A stretch of DNA of 45,169 nt, from contig DATBAK010000042.1 of the NCBI GenBank assembly GCA_036271555.1, positions 1-45,169 of the forward strand, read 5' to 3'. Below, piece after piece: positions 1 through 11,875 of the stretch; position 1 is the first letter of the stretch; each line of letters starts with the position of its first letter. The DNA is from Acidimicrobiia bacterium. Its GTDB lineage: Bacteria; Actinomycetota; Acidimicrobiia; IMCC26256; PALSA-610. Under the pieces are notes generated by a model, which saw only the letters and a program-made list of their open reading frames with translations, had not been told where the DNA came from and made no database searches. The position numbers and the translations under genes are program-made.

Positions 1-3245
<3,245 letters not shown>

Positions 3246-3301
3246 TTTCTTTGATGCGCGTGCTCGCTATGGGGTTCTCGGGGGACTGAGAACCGAACGT
3301 T

Positions 3302-3419
3302 TTCCGGTGGCTATGGCGGCGGGGATCCACCCGTTCCCATCCCGAACACGGCCGTTAAGCCCGCCCGCGCCGATGGTACTTGGAGGGAGACCTCCTGGGA
3401 GAGTAGGTCGCTGCCGGAA
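3302..3419 (+). rRNA. rrf: 5S ribosomal RNA
   Basis: Starts 57 nt after the 23S 3' end. The terminal stem pairs ttccgg at the 5' end with ccggaa at the 3' end. The loop containing cccatcccgaacacgg and the segment gagagtaggtcgctgcc are standard bacterial 5S signatures, and the length of about 118 nt is normal. The boundaries may shift by one or two bases. Confidence 0.96.
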
Positions 3420-3430
3420 TCCTTCGATTG

Positions 3431-3464
3431 ACGGTGCCCGTCGACTTCGGTCGGCGGGCACCGT
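3431..3464 (+). terminator. Hairpin terminator at the end of the rRNA operon
   Basis: A ten-pair stem (3431-3440 with 3455-3464) continues into a second four-pair stem closed by a UUCG tetraloop at 3446-3449. It lies 12 nt after the 5S gene. No T-run follows, which is common for terminators in GC-rich actinobacteria. Confidence 0.85.
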
Positions 3465-3528
3465 CGCGTTCGGCGATAGCCTGCAAGGCTCCCCGAGCTT
3501 CCTTCGCGCCGATCGACAGGACCTACAC

Positions 3529-4650
3529 GTGACCAATTCGAGCGGCGGCCGCGGCCGCGACCAGGGTGCCCGCCGGGGCGGGACGCCCGCAGGCCGGACC
3601 GGATCGGGATCGGGATCGGGATCGGCCAAGCGCGGCGCCGCGAAACGGGGCGCATCGACCCGTCGCAAGCCGTCGGCCGAGGAGCGTCCGGCACTGCCGC
3701 GCCTCGGGGCCGACGAGGAATGGCCGTACTCCCGGGCACGCGAACGCGGGCGCTCGACCCGAGACGGCGGGATGCGGCGCGGCCAGCCGCCCCGGCGCGC
3801 TCGGCTCGCGCCCGACGACCGGGAGGGTCGCCGGCGAGAAGGGCAGGTCGCCGGTCCGTTCACTCGGCGCAAGCCGGCCGCCCGGCAAGAGGAGGCGCCG
3901 GCGAGCAGCTCGTCGTACCGCCTGAAGTCGAACGGCGAGCCGGCCAGGCCGAAGCCGGTTCGATCGAAGCGTGGTGCGGCGGCGCGCAAGGAGCCGGTGA
4001 CCGCGACGACCAACCGGCGCAGACGCCACAAGGCGACCGAGGCGACCGAGGAGCTGCGCAAGCTTGCGGGTCGCCAGTCCGACCGCGCCCTCGACGCCCT
4101 CGCACACGCGAGCGACGCCTTCACCCGCGGCCACGAGCGCGACGCGCTGCGCATTCTGCGTCCGCTCGTCGACACCTATCCCCGCGCGGCTGCGGTGCGC
4201 GAGCTCGCCGGGCTGTGTCGTTACCGGCTCGGTATGTATCCGGCCGCGGCCGACGACCTCCAGGCCTTCGTCGACCTCACGGGCTCGACCGAACAGCACC
4301 CGGTGCTGATGGACTGCCGGCGCGCGCAGCGCCGACTCCAAGACGTCGCGAGCCTCTGGGAGGATCTGCGCGAGTCGTCGCCGTCGGCGGCGCTCGTGAC
4401 CGAGGGCCGCATCGTCTACGCCGGCGCGCTCGCAGACGCCGGTCACATGGCCGATGCGATCGCGCTGCTCGAGCGGCGCACCTCGACCTCGCAGCGACCG
4501 CAGGAGCACACCGTGCGGCTCTGGTACGCGCTCGCGGACCTCTACGACCGCAGCGGTGACATCCCGCGTGCGCGTGCGTTCTTCGAGCAGGTGCGGCTCC
4601 ACGACAGGGGCTTCGCCGACGTCGCGGAGCGCCTCGCCGCGCTCTCGTAG
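3529..4650 (+). CDS. TPR-repeat protein with a long Arg-rich disordered N-terminus
   Basis: A protein of 373 residues if translation starts at GTG 3529. The open frame continues upstream through 5S and the end of 23S, but that part is rRNA, so 3529 is the first sensible start after the terminator. Residues 1-165 are low complexity, rich in Arg, Gly, Ser and Pro, with a (GS)4 stretch near residue 25. Residues from about 185 onward form helical tetratricopeptide-like repeats. TPR domains mediate protein-protein contacts, and the basic tail could bind RNA or acidic partners, but no function can be assigned. It is cytoplasmic by appearance (no signal peptide, no membrane segment). It stands alone between the rRNA operon and the SSB-like gene. 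Confidence 0.8.
   Translation: MTNSSGGRGRDQGARRGGTPAGRTGSGSGSGSAKRGAAKRGASTRRKPSAEERPALPRLGADEEWPYSRARERGRSTRDGGMRRGQPPRRARLAPDDREGRRREGQVAGPFTRRKPAARQEEAPASSSSYRLKSNGEPARPKPVRSKRGAAARKEPVTATTNRRRRHKATEATEELRKLAGRQSDRALDALAHASDAFTRGHERDALRILRPLVDTYPRAAAVRELAGLCRYRLGMYPAAADDLQAFVDLTGSTEQHPVLMDCRRAQRRLQDVASLWEDLRESSPSAALVTEGRIVYAGALADAGHMADAIALLERRTSTSQRPQEHTVRLWYALADLYDRSGDIPRARAFFEQVRLHDRGFADVAERLAALS
3601..3624 (+). repeat. Tandem hexanucleotide repeat (ggatcg)4
   Basis: Four perfect copies of ggatcg encode the Gly-Ser run in the N-terminus of the TPR protein. Copy-number change would keep the frame because the unit is 6 nt. Confidence 0.9.
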
Positions 4651-4861
4651 CTGCGGTTGTTGCGGCCGCGCCGACGATAACTGTCACACCCTCTCGGTAC
4701 GCTCGTCTCGTTCCATCGCACGGTCTCGTCCGCGCTCCCGCGGCGTGCCGTGCTGGCACGGCTCTCGAGCCGAGCGTGCGCCGCTCGCTTCCCCCCGACT
4801 TCCCCGAGCCACCGACGCGCCGTCCGGCGCGTCCGAGATCCGAGCTCCGGAGGTCGTTGCC

Positions 4862-5218
4862 ATGTCCGTCAATCTCGCCGTGGTGCGGGGGTACCTCACC
4901 AGTCCGCCCGAAGTACGCGTCCTGCCATCCGAGCGCGAGCTCGCCATGCTCCAGGTCACGACGCGCACGTCGTCGGAGGCGATCTCCGTTCCGGTCGCGG
5001 TGTGGGATCCGCCGGCGTGGCTCGTCGACCTCGACGCCGGTGCGGAGATCGTCGCCCTCGGCGCGGTGCGCCGTCGGTTCTTCCGCGCCGGCGCGTCGAC
5101 CGCGTCGCGCGTCGAGCTCGAGGCGACGTACATCGCCCGCGCCGGCGATCGCCGCAAGCTCGACACCGCGCGACGGCGCATCCAGACCGCGCTCGAAGGC
5201 CTCGACGAACCGACGTGA
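4862..5218 (+). CDS. Single-stranded DNA-binding-like OB-fold protein
   Basis: A protein of 118 residues beginning MSVNLAVVRGYLTSPPEVR, a pattern typical of the first strands of SSB-family OB folds (N-V-x-x-x-G-x-L-x-x-x-P-E). The ATG is preceded by a good Shine-Dalgarno sequence (ccggagg, about 10 nt upstream), which decides the start. The protein is shorter than canonical SSB (about 160-180 residues) and lacks the acidic C-terminal tail that recruits SSB partners. It may be a paralogue rather than the housekeeping SSB. The 211 bp upstream contain no other gene. Confidence 0.75.
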   Translation: MSVNLAVVRGYLTSPPEVRVLPSERELAMLQVTTRTSSEAISVPVAVWDPPAWLVDLDAGAEIVALGAVRRRFFRAGASTASRVELEATYIARAGDRRKLDTARRRIQTALEGLDEPT

Positions 5219-5425
5219 CGCAGTTCCGCAACCGACGATGCGCAACTGGCGCGGCGCGGCCGCGCACCGTGAAGATGGAGGCGATCGCGTCACATGCCAT
5301 GGCAACGCGCCGATGTCAAGGCTGCGGGATCGGCCCCACTAGCATGCGATTCGCGGCGCGCGTGGCGGAAAACCGCCCTCCGGGCCTGCGGTGTGGGCAT
5401 CACAGAGCGTGAAGGAAGGTCAACG
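5219..5425 (+). promoter_or_regulatory. Intergenic region upstream of korAB with candidate promoter and palindrome
   Basis: This 207-bp gap precedes korA. It contains a perfect 10-bp palindrome tgccatggca (5295-5304) that could be an operator, and a possible -10 box TAGCAT at 5340-5345. The best -35 candidate is too far upstream (20 bp). A small GC hairpin (about 5364-5376) would lie in the leader. Assignment is weak. Confidence 0.3.
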
Positions 5426-7282
5426 GTGACCGTAGATACCACGTCGCCCGACGAGGTGCAGACGCTCGACCAGGTCGTCATCCGCTTCGCGGGCGACTCG
5501 GGCGACGGCATGCAGCTCGTCGGCGACCGCTTCACCGAGATCTCGGCGGCGTTCGGGAACGACCTCGCGACGCTGCCGAACTTCCCGGCCGAGATCCGGG
5601 CGCCGGCCGGCACGATCGCGGGCGTCTCCTCGTTCCAGGTCCACATCTCGGACCACGACATCGTGACGCCGGGCGACGTACCCAACGTCCTCGTCGCGAT
5701 GAACCCGGCCGCGCTGAAGGCGAACATGCCCGACCTCGCGCCGGGCACGACGTTGCTCATCAACGCGGATGCGTTCGAAGCGCGCAACCTCGACAAGGCC
5801 GGCTACGCGAGCAACCCGCTCGAGGACGGCTCGCTCGACGCGTTCAACGTCTACCCGGTGCCGATGACGTCGATCACGGTCGAGGCGACGAAAGACCTCG
5901 GCGTGAGGCCGCGCGACGCCGAGCGCTCGAAGAACTTCTTCGCGCTCGGTCTGTTGTGCTGGATGTACACGCGTCCCACGAAGCCGATGATCGAGTGGAT
6001 CGAGCAGCGCTTCAAGGACAAGGAGCAGGTGCGCGCCGCGAACCTCGCGGCGTTCCGCGCCGGCCGGAACTTCGGCGAGACCGCCGAGCTGTTCGATCAC
6101 CCGTACGAGGTCGCGCCGGCCCGCCTGCGCAGCGGCACGTACCGCAACATCGTCGGCAACCTCGCGCTGGCGTACGGCCTCATCGCCGCGTCGCAGCGCG
6201 CGCAGCTGCCGCTCGTCTACGCGTCGTACCCGATCACGCCGGCGTCCGACATCCTGCACGAGCTGTCGAAGCACAAGAACTTCGGTGTCAAGACGCTGCA
6301 AGCCGAGGACGAGATCGCGGCGTGCGGCATCGCCATCGGTGCGGCCTTCACCGGTGCGCTCGGCGTCACCGGCACGAGCGGTCCGGGCGTCGACTTGAAG
6401 TCCGAGGCCATCGGGCTCGCGATCAGCCTCGAGCTGCCGTTGCTCATCGTCGACGTGCAGCGCGGCGGGCCGTCGACCGGTCTGCCCACGAAGACCGAGC
6501 AGGCCGACCTGCTGCTGGCGATGTACGGCCGCCACGGTGAGGCACCGTTGCCGATCGTGGCGGCGAAGTCGCCGGCCGACTGCTTCGACGCCGCCTTCGA
6601 GGCCGCGCGCATCGCCGTGAAGTACCGCACGCCCGTGATCCTGCTCACCGACGGCTACCTCGCCAACGGCGCGGAGCCGTGGCTGCTGCCGGACGTCACC
6701 TCGCTGCCCGACATCTCGGTGGAGTTCGCGACCGAGAAGAACCACGGCGACGAGTTCTGGCCGTATCTCCGCGACCCCGAGACGCTGGCGCGTCCGTGGG
6801 CGATTCCCGGCACACCCGGGCTCGAGCACCGCATCGGTGGCATCGAGAAGGAAGACGGCAGCGGCAACATCAGCTACGCGCCCGACAATCACGAGCACAT
6901 GATCAAGATCCGTGCCGCCAAGGTCGCCGGCATCGCGAACGACATCCCGCTCACCGACCTCGACGACGACGGCGGCACCGAGGTGCTCGTCCTCGGCTGG
7001 GGCAGCACGTGGGGCGCCATCACCGCGGGCGTGCGCCGCGTGCGCGCACGCGGCAAGAAGGTCTCGCACGCGCACCTCACCCACCTGAGCCCGTTCCCGC
7101 GCGACCTCGGCGACGTGCTGCGCCGGTTCGACCGGGTCCTCGTGCCCGAGATGAACCTGGGCCAGCTCGCCAAGCTGGTGCGAGCCGAGTTCCTCGTCGA
7201 CGCGCACACGTTCACGCGCATCGCGGGCGTGCCGTTCCGGGCCGCCGAGATGGAAGCACAGATCCTGGAGATGTATCGATGA
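5426..7282 (+). CDS. korA: 2-oxoacid (2-oxoglutarate):ferredoxin oxidoreductase, fused gamma/alpha subunit
   Basis: A 618-residue protein from GTG 5426, chosen because ggaagg lies 7-12 nt upstream; the frame is open farther upstream but without family similarity. The N-terminus carries the gamma domain (FAGDSGDGMQLVG near residues 21-33). From about residue 240 the alpha (pyrimidine-binding) domain follows (YPITPASDILHEL, GTSGPGVDL, RGGPSTGLPTKTEQADL). With KorB it oxidatively decarboxylates a 2-oxoacid, most likely 2-oxoglutarate, to the acyl-CoA with reduction of ferredoxin; it is a cytoplasmic TCA-cycle or reductive-TCA enzyme. The two-subunit fused form is typical of actinobacteria. Substrate choice between 2-oxoglutarate and other 2-oxoacids is inferred from family resemblance. 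Its stop overlaps the korB start by 4 nt. Confidence 0.95.
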   Translation: MTVDTTSPDEVQTLDQVVIRFAGDSGDGMQLVGDRFTEISAAFGNDLATLPNFPAEIRAPAGTIAGVSSFQVHISDHDIVTPGDVPNVLVAMNPAALKANMPDLAPGTTLLINADAFEARNLDKAGYASNPLEDGSLDAFNVYPVPMTSITVEATKDLGVRPRDAERSKNFFALGLLCWMYTRPTKPMIEWIEQRFKDKEQVRAANLAAFRAGRNFGETAELFDHPYEVAPARLRSGTYRNIVGNLALAYGLIAASQRAQLPLVYASYPITPASDILHELSKHKNFGVKTLQAEDEIAACGIAIGAAFTGALGVTGTSGPGVDLKSEAIGLAISLELPLLIVDVQRGGPSTGLPTKTEQADLLLAMYGRHGEAPLPIVAAKSPADCFDAAFEAARIAVKYRTPVILLTDGYLANGAEPWLLPDVTSLPDISVEFATEKNHGDEFWPYLRDPETLARPWAIPGTPGLEHRIGGIEKEDGSGNISYAPDNHEHMIKIRAAKVAGIANDIPLTDLDDDGGTEVLVLGWGSTWGAITAGVRRVRARGKKVSHAHLTHLSPFPRDLGDVLRRFDRVLVPEMNLGQLAKLVRAEFLVDAHTFTRIAGVPFRAAEMEAQILEMYR

Positions 7283-8304
7283 GCGACACCGGCGTGGCCC
7301 TCACACGCAAGGACTTCGAGTCCGACCAGGAAGTTCGGTGGTGTCCGGGGTGCGGCGACTACGGGATCCTCGCCGCGATCCAGTTCGTGCTCCCCGAGCT
7401 CGGCGTGAAGCCCGAGGAGATGGTGTTCGTCTCCGGCATCGGCTGCGCGGCGCGTCTGCCGTATTACATGAACACCTACGGGATGCACGGCATCCACGGC
7501 CGCGCGCCGGCGATCGCGACCGGCGTCGCGCTGACTCGTCCCGACCTGCACGTGTGGGTGATCGGCGGCGACGGCGACATGCTGTCGATCGGTGGCAACC
7601 ACCTGATCCACGCGCTGCGCCGCAACGTCAACCTCAAGATCCTGATGCTCAACAACCAGATCTACGGGTTGACGAAGGGTCAGTACTCACCGACCTCGGA
7701 GATCGGCAAGGTCACGAAGTCGACGCCGTTCGGCTCCATCGACCACCCGTTCAATCCCGTCTCGCTCGCGCTCGGCACGGAGGCCGGGTTCGTCGCCCGT
7801 ACGCACGACATGGACCGCAAGCACATGATGGAGACCTTCCGCCGGGCGCACGAGCACCGCGGCGCGGCCTTCGTCGAGGTGTACCAGAACTGCAACGTCT
7901 TCAACGACGGTGCGTTCGCGGGCATCCTCAAGCGCGACGTGCGCGCCGACATGCTCATCGAGCTGAAGCATGGTGAACGGATCATCTTCGGGACCGACGG
8001 TCAGCTCGGCATCACGCTCAACGAGTTCGGCGAGCCGTCGGTGTGCAACGTCGCCGACGTGGGCGCCGACAAGCTGCTCGTGCACGACGAGCACCGCGCC
8101 GACCCGACGCTCGCATTCGCGCTGTCGCGTCTCGCCGACGCACCGAACGTGCCGACGCCCGTCGGCGTGTTCCGCGATGTCGAGCGGCCGATCTACGAGG
8201 TCGAGGTGCAGCGCCAGCTCGCGGCCGCGTCGCAGCGGTCGGGCCCGGGCGACCTCGCGGAGTTGCTCGCGACCGGATCGACGTGGACGGTCGGAGAGTC
8301 CTAG
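7279..8304 (+). CDS. korB: 2-oxoacid (2-oxoglutarate):ferredoxin oxidoreductase, beta subunit
   Basis: A 341-residue protein, ATG overlapping the korA stop (ATGA), so translation is probably coupled. WCPGCGDY at residues 21-28 (Cys22, Cys25) and GIGCAAR near residue 54 supply the iron-sulfur ligands typical of the beta subunit. GGDGDML near 96-102 followed by an N-rich segment (LMLNNQIYGLTKGQ) is the thiamine diphosphate/Mg site. It forms the catalytic core with KorA and passes electrons to ferredoxin. No separate delta or ferredoxin subunit gene is adjacent. Confidence 0.96.
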   Translation: MSDTGVALTRKDFESDQEVRWCPGCGDYGILAAIQFVLPELGVKPEEMVFVSGIGCAARLPYYMNTYGMHGIHGRAPAIATGVALTRPDLHVWVIGGDGDMLSIGGNHLIHALRRNVNLKILMLNNQIYGLTKGQYSPTSEIGKVTKSTPFGSIDHPFNPVSLALGTEAGFVARTHDMDRKHMMETFRRAHEHRGAAFVEVYQNCNVFNDGAFAGILKRDVRADMLIELKHGERIIFGTDGQLGITLNEFGEPSVCNVADVGADKLLVHDEHRADPTLAFALSRLADAPNVPTPVGVFRDVERPIYEVEVQRQLAAASQRSGPGDLAELLATGSTWTVGES

Positions 8305-8312
8305 GGGCCTGC

Positions 8313-8329
8313 GCCGCTCCGAAGGCGGC
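8313..8329. terminator. Possible bidirectional terminator between convergent genes
   Basis: A 5-bp GC stem (8313-8317/8325-8329) with a 7-nt loop fills the 25-bp gap between korB and the convergent DUF1015 gene. It is short and has no T-run, so only the position supports it. Confidence 0.35.
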
Positions 8330-9577
8330 TCAATCCAAGCTGCGGAACACCATGCCGGTGCGGGGCTTGGGCGCGAAGAACGTCGTTTTCTGAGGCATGC
8401 GGACCCCCGCGAGCGCGGCCGCGCGCGTGTCGGCGACGGAGACCGGGCGCAGGAGCAGCGCGGCGTCGGCGACACCCGATGCCACCAGCGCGGCGACACC
8501 GCGCGCGTCGTGGCGGTACTCCATCGACGCGCCCGTGAGCAGCGGGACGACGACGGCTTCGACGAGCGCGGCGTCGGTACCGGCGACCGGCGCGGGCTCG
8601 TGCGCGAGTGCGGGCCCGGTGACGTCGCGGCGGGGGACGAGCAGCGCGAGCCCGTCGGGGTCGACCAGGCCGAGCGCGCCCGACTCGCGCATCGCGGACT
8701 CGAGCGCGTCGACGCCGGCGGCGGTGTTCGGGCCCGCGTCGGTGACGGTGAACGCCGACCCGAGCACGTCGCGCAGTGACGCCGCGGCCGCGTGCCCGTC
8801 GCCGGGGAGATGCAGCAGCCGGTGGATCGGCTCGATGCTGAGCTGGTCGTCGGCGAGCTCGACGACGAAGGTCATGATCGCGTCGGCGCCGGGATCGGCG
8901 ATGCCGGCGTGGCGGCGTTCCTCGCGATAGTTGAGCGCGGTCTCGAAGCGGTGGTGGCCGTCGGCCAACACGACCGGTGTCGCGGCGACGCCCTCGCGGA
9001 TCGCGCGTTGGCGCGCGGGATCGTCGATCGCGAACAGCGAGTGCACGGTTCCATCCTCGTCGGTGCACTCGCCGAGCGGGCGGCTCGTGTCGATCGCGTC
9101 GCTCAGACCCTCGGTGAGGGAGAGACCCCAGATCGGGTCGAGGTTGAGTCGCGTCGCGCGCAGCAGCGCGAGCCGGTCGCTCTTCGCCTTCGGCAGTGTG
9201 CGCTCGTGGGGGAGCACCGTGCCGTCGCCGGGCTCGGGCAGTGCGAGCGCGCCGACCACGCCGAGCGTGTGCCGCGCGCGCCCGTGCTCGTCGGTGAAGT
9301 CCATGCGGTACCCGTAGAAGCGGGGCTCGGAATCGCGCACGAGCACGCCCTGCGCGCACCAGCGTTCGTAGTCGGAGGCGGCGCGGTCATAGCGGTCGCC
9401 GTCGACGTCGCCGTCCCGAGGCAGGATGAGCCGCACCGCGTTCTCGGGGTGCGTCGCCTCGAGCGTCCGGCGTTGGTCCTCGTCGATCACGTCGTAAGGT
9501 GGGGCGACCCGCGCCGTCAGGTCATCCCCGCGGTCGCGGTCGTAACGGAACCCCGCGAACGGGAAGAAGTCGGGCAC
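8330..9577 (-). CDS. DUF1015 family protein
   Basis: A 415-residue protein. GTG at 9577 is preferred because ggag lies 8 nt upstream on the minus strand; an alternative GTG at 9586 overlaps that site. The protein starts VPDFFPFAGFRYD and continues with APPYDVIDED, HPENAVRL, ADGHHRFETALNYR and PIHRLLH, hallmarks of the DUF1015 family. The HHRFE stretch suggests a nuclease- or kinase-like catalytic site, but the family has no firmly established reaction. It is cytoplasmic. It converges with korB and diverges from the TPR/HAD operon, so it is transcribed alone. Confidence 0.9.
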   Translation of the reverse strand: MPDFFPFAGFRYDRDRGDDLTARVAPPYDVIDEDQRRTLEATHPENAVRLILPRDGDVDGDRYDRAASDYERWCAQGVLVRDSEPRFYGYRMDFTDEHGRARHTLGVVGALALPEPGDGTVLPHERTLPKAKSDRLALLRATRLNLDPIWGLSLTEGLSDAIDTSRPLGECTDEDGTVHSLFAIDDPARQRAIREGVAATPVVLADGHHRFETALNYREERRHAGIADPGADAIMTFVVELADDQLSIEPIHRLLHLPGDGHAAAASLRDVLGSAFTVTDAGPNTAAGVDALESAMRESGALGLVDPDGLALLVPRRDVTGPALAHEPAPVAGTDAALVEAVVVPLLTGASMEYRHDARGVAALVASGVADAALLLRPVSVADTRAAALAGVRMPQKTTFFAPKPRTGMVFRSLD

Positions 9578-9675
9578 CGATGACACTCCGAGGCTCGGGT
9601 GCGTCGGTTGTAGCACAGCGCCACCGGGGCGCTTCGAACCCCGGCGGTCGCGCCTCCACCAGACGAGAGAGCTCC

Positions 9676-10119
9676 ATGCGCGAGGACGACGCCGACGCCC
9701 ACGACGCCGACGAGCCGTCGGCCTACGTCGCGTTCCGCGACGGCGACGAGCTCCTCGCCTCGGGCAACCCGCACGCCGCGATCGTCGCGCTCGAACGGGC
9801 GCGGGAGCTCGAGCCCGAACAGGCGTCGGTCCGCGAGACGCTCGCACGCGCGTACTTCCAAGCCGCGCGCTTCGGCGCCGCCGCGGCCGAGTTCGCGACC
9901 GCGATCGAGCTCGATCCGGTGAACGACTACGCGCACTTCGGACTCGGCCTCGCGCTGCAGCGCACCGGCGATGTCGTCGGCGCGCGCCGCCACCTGCGCA
10001 TCGCCACGGTCATGCGTCCCGACAACGTCGACTACCAGCACGCGCTCGCGGCGGTCGCGGTCGACGACACCGCGCCGTCCGACCCGTCCGACCCGTCCGA
10101 CTCGTCCGACCCGTCGTGA
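9676..10119 (+). CDS. Small TPR-repeat protein (Rv1691-like position)
   Basis: A 147-residue protein with about three TPR units (residues 15-125: ALERARELEPEQ, FATAIELDPVNDYAHFGLG, RHLRIATVMRPDN) and an acidic repetitive tail (PSDPSDPSDSSDPS). The ATG follows a purine-rich gagagag. It occupies the place of the TPR protein that precedes the HAD phosphatase and tlyA in mycobacteria. A scaffold role is likely; the partner is unknown. It is the first gene of an operon whose next gene overlaps its stop codon. Confidence 0.85.
   Translation: MREDDADAHDADEPSAYVAFRDGDELLASGNPHAAIVALERARELEPEQASVRETLARAYFQAARFGAAAAEFATAIELDPVNDYAHFGLGLALQRTGDVVGARRHLRIATVMRPDNVDYQHALAAVAVDDTAPSDPSDPSDSSDPS
10081..10115 (+). 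repeat. Tandem 9-bp repeats at the end of the TPR gene
   Basis: About four near-identical copies of gacccgtcc, one with a single c-to-t change, encode the Pro-Ser-Asp tail. The 9-nt unit keeps the frame. Confidence 0.8.
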
Positions 10120-10919
10120 CGGCGCCCGTCGTCTGCTGCGACCTCGACGGCGTCATCTGGCGCGGTGACGAGCCGATCGCCGGCGCGGCCGAGGGGATCG
10201 CGGTACTGCGTGCGGCCGGCCGGCGGGTGGTGTTCGTCACGAACAACTCGTCGGGGACCCGCGCCGAGTACGTCGCCAAGCTCGAGTCGTGCGGTGTGCC
10301 CGTCGATCCGGCCGACGTGCTCAGCAGCGCGATGGCCGCAGCGCGGCTGCTCGCCGTGGGCCTCGCGCCGGGTGCCCGCGTCCTGTCGTACGCCGGTCCC
10401 GGAGTGCACGAAGCCCTCGGCGCCGCCGGCTTCCAGCCCGTCGAGGAGCTGCCCGTCGACGCGGTGGTCGCCGGCTTCCACCGCGACTTCGATTTCGACC
10501 GCTTGGCCGTCGCCGCCGACGCGGTGCGCGCGGGTGCCCGGTTCGTCGCGACCAACGTCGACGCGACCTATCCGACGGCAAGCGGGCTCGTACCCGGAAC
10601 CGGTGCGCTCGTCGCCGCGCTCGAGGTCGCGTCGGGGCGGCGGGCCGAGGTCGCGGGCAAGCCCCACGCGCCGATGGCCGCGCTGGTGCGCGAAGTGTGC
10701 GGGCCCGACGGCGTGATGATCGGCGACCGGCCGTCGTCCGACGGCGTGTTCGCCGTGGCGCTGGGCTGGCCGTTCGCGCTGGTGCTCAGCGGCATCGCCG
10801 GTACGCACGGCGAGGAACCGGTTCCCGATCCGCCACCCGAGTTCGTCGCCGCCGATCTCGGCGCGCTCGCGCCGCAGCTACTCGAAGCCGCGCAGGCCGC
10901 CGGGCCACGTTCCCGGTAG
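10116..10919 (+). CDS. HAD superfamily IIA (NagD-like) phosphatase
   Basis: A 267-residue protein starting at GTG 10116 within the stop of the TPR gene. HAD motif I is DLDGV (Asp9, Asp11). Motif II is FVTNNSSG (Thr42). A GKPHAP lysine lies near residue 183 and motif III/IV GDRPSSD near 203-209. The C2 cap between motifs II and III defines subclass IIA. The mycobacterial protein in the same position (Rv1692) is known as a glycerol-3-phosphate phosphatase; phosphoglycolate is the other likely substrate. It is a cytoplasmic Mg-dependent hydrolase. Its last 42 bp overlap the convergent rhomboid gene. Confidence 0.92.
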   Translation: MTAPVVCCDLDGVIWRGDEPIAGAAEGIAVLRAAGRRVVFVTNNSSGTRAEYVAKLESCGVPVDPADVLSSAMAAARLLAVGLAPGARVLSYAGPGVHEALGAAGFQPVEELPVDAVVAGFHRDFDFDRLAVAADAVRAGARFVATNVDATYPTASGLVPGTGALVAALEVASGRRAEVAGKPHAPMAALVREVCGPDGVMIGDRPSSDGVFAVALGWPFALVLSGIAGTHGEEPVPDPPPEFVAADLGALAPQLLEAAQAAGPRSR

Positions 10920-11693
10920 CGGGGGCGGTGGCGGGATCCGCCGCGACCGTGGACCATGGGTGTCGCGCAGCGCGAGCGCGACGAGCATGCCGAACCCGAA
11001 CCCGACGACGTGCGCGACCCACGCGACTCCCGAGTTCGGATCGGTGAAGAACTGCGTGACGAACCAGATCCCGAGCACGAGCGCGGCCGGTAAGTAGACC
11101 GGAATGAAGAACGTGATCGTGAGCACGCGCGCGCGTGGGAACCAGATCAGGTACGCGCCCATCACGCCCGCGATCGCGCCCGAGGCACCGATGAGCGGCG
11201 CGACCGAGCTCGGGTTCACGACGATGAAGCCCAGCGCCGAGATCACGCCCGCGATCAGATAGAAGAGCGCGTACTTGAAGCGGCCGAGATGGTCCTCGAC
11301 GTTGTTGCCGAAGATCCAGAGGAACAGCATGTTGCCGCCGAGGTGCAACAGGCTCGCGTGCAGGAACATCGACGCGAGCACCGCCAGGTAGACGTTCTTG
11401 TGCGGCGCGAACTCACGCGTCGTCGCGCGTTCGAGACCGCCGTCGGGCGCCCGGAGCACGATGTCGCGGTCGGGCACCGAGCACTTCTGCAGCGCGATCT
11501 GTACCTCGCTGAGCGGCCGCCCGTGCAGCAGCTCACACGGGATCACCGCGTGGTCGTAGACGAACTCGTTCGACTTCGCCGTGGTGCTGTGCGGCTGGAT
11601 CGCGAAGTAGACGAAGACGTTGATCGCGATGATCGCCAGCGTGATGATCGGGAGCCGCTTCGCCGGATTGAGGTCGCGCAGCGGCAGCACCAT
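10878..11693 (-). CDS. Rhomboid family intramembrane serine protease
   Basis: A 271-residue polytopic membrane protein. Catalytic Ser171 lies in GASG (169-172) and catalytic His228 in WVAHVVGFGFG. The HxxxxHxxxN motif (His112, His117, Asn121) forms the oxyanion side. Membrane segments surround these sites, with an additional N-terminal one (about residues 15-33). A luminal loop of about 65 residues (35-100) between the first two segments contains two cysteines (53 and 71). The C-terminus is Pro-rich. The start is ATG 11693; GTG 11699 is also possible. It cleaves transmembrane substrates, which cannot be named. It interrupts the otherwise collinear HAD-tlyA block on the opposite strand. Confidence 0.93.
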   Translation of the reverse strand: MVLPLRDLNPAKRLPIITLAIIAINVFVYFAIQPHSTTAKSNEFVYDHAVIPCELLHGRPLSEVQIALQKCSVPDRDIVLRAPDGGLERATTREFAPHKNVYLAVLASMFLHASLLHLGGNMLFLWIFGNNVEDHLGRFKYALFYLIAGVISALGFIVVNPSSVAPLIGASGAIAGVMGAYLIWFPRARVLTITFFIPVYLPAALVLGIWFVTQFFTDPNSGVAWVAHVVGFGFGMLVALALRDTHGPRSRRIPPPPPLPGTWPGGLRGFE

Positions 11694-11806
11694 CGCGCGC
11701 ACGGTACCCGCGCGTCGCGGCGACGACCGCGACGACGACCGCGGCGATCTCGGCGACCGGGCGGTGACCCGGCGGCGCACGAGTGGATAGGGGTGCACCC
11801 GAGCCC

Positions 11807-11812
11807 TAGGCT
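11807..11812 (+). promoter_or_regulatory. Candidate -10 box (TAGGCT) for the phasin-like/tlyA operon
   Basis: The 182-bp divergent region between the rhomboid gene and the next plus-strand gene carries TAGGCT within a palindromic ccctagg context, about 63 bp before the ATG. The same TAG(G/C)CT spelling recurs before other genes in this window. No clear -35 element is seen. Confidence 0.35.
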
Positions 11813-11875
11813 CGCGGCCCGGATCGGTCGCCGACGGGCGCCGCACGACGACGAGCACGACGACGAGGAGCACCG

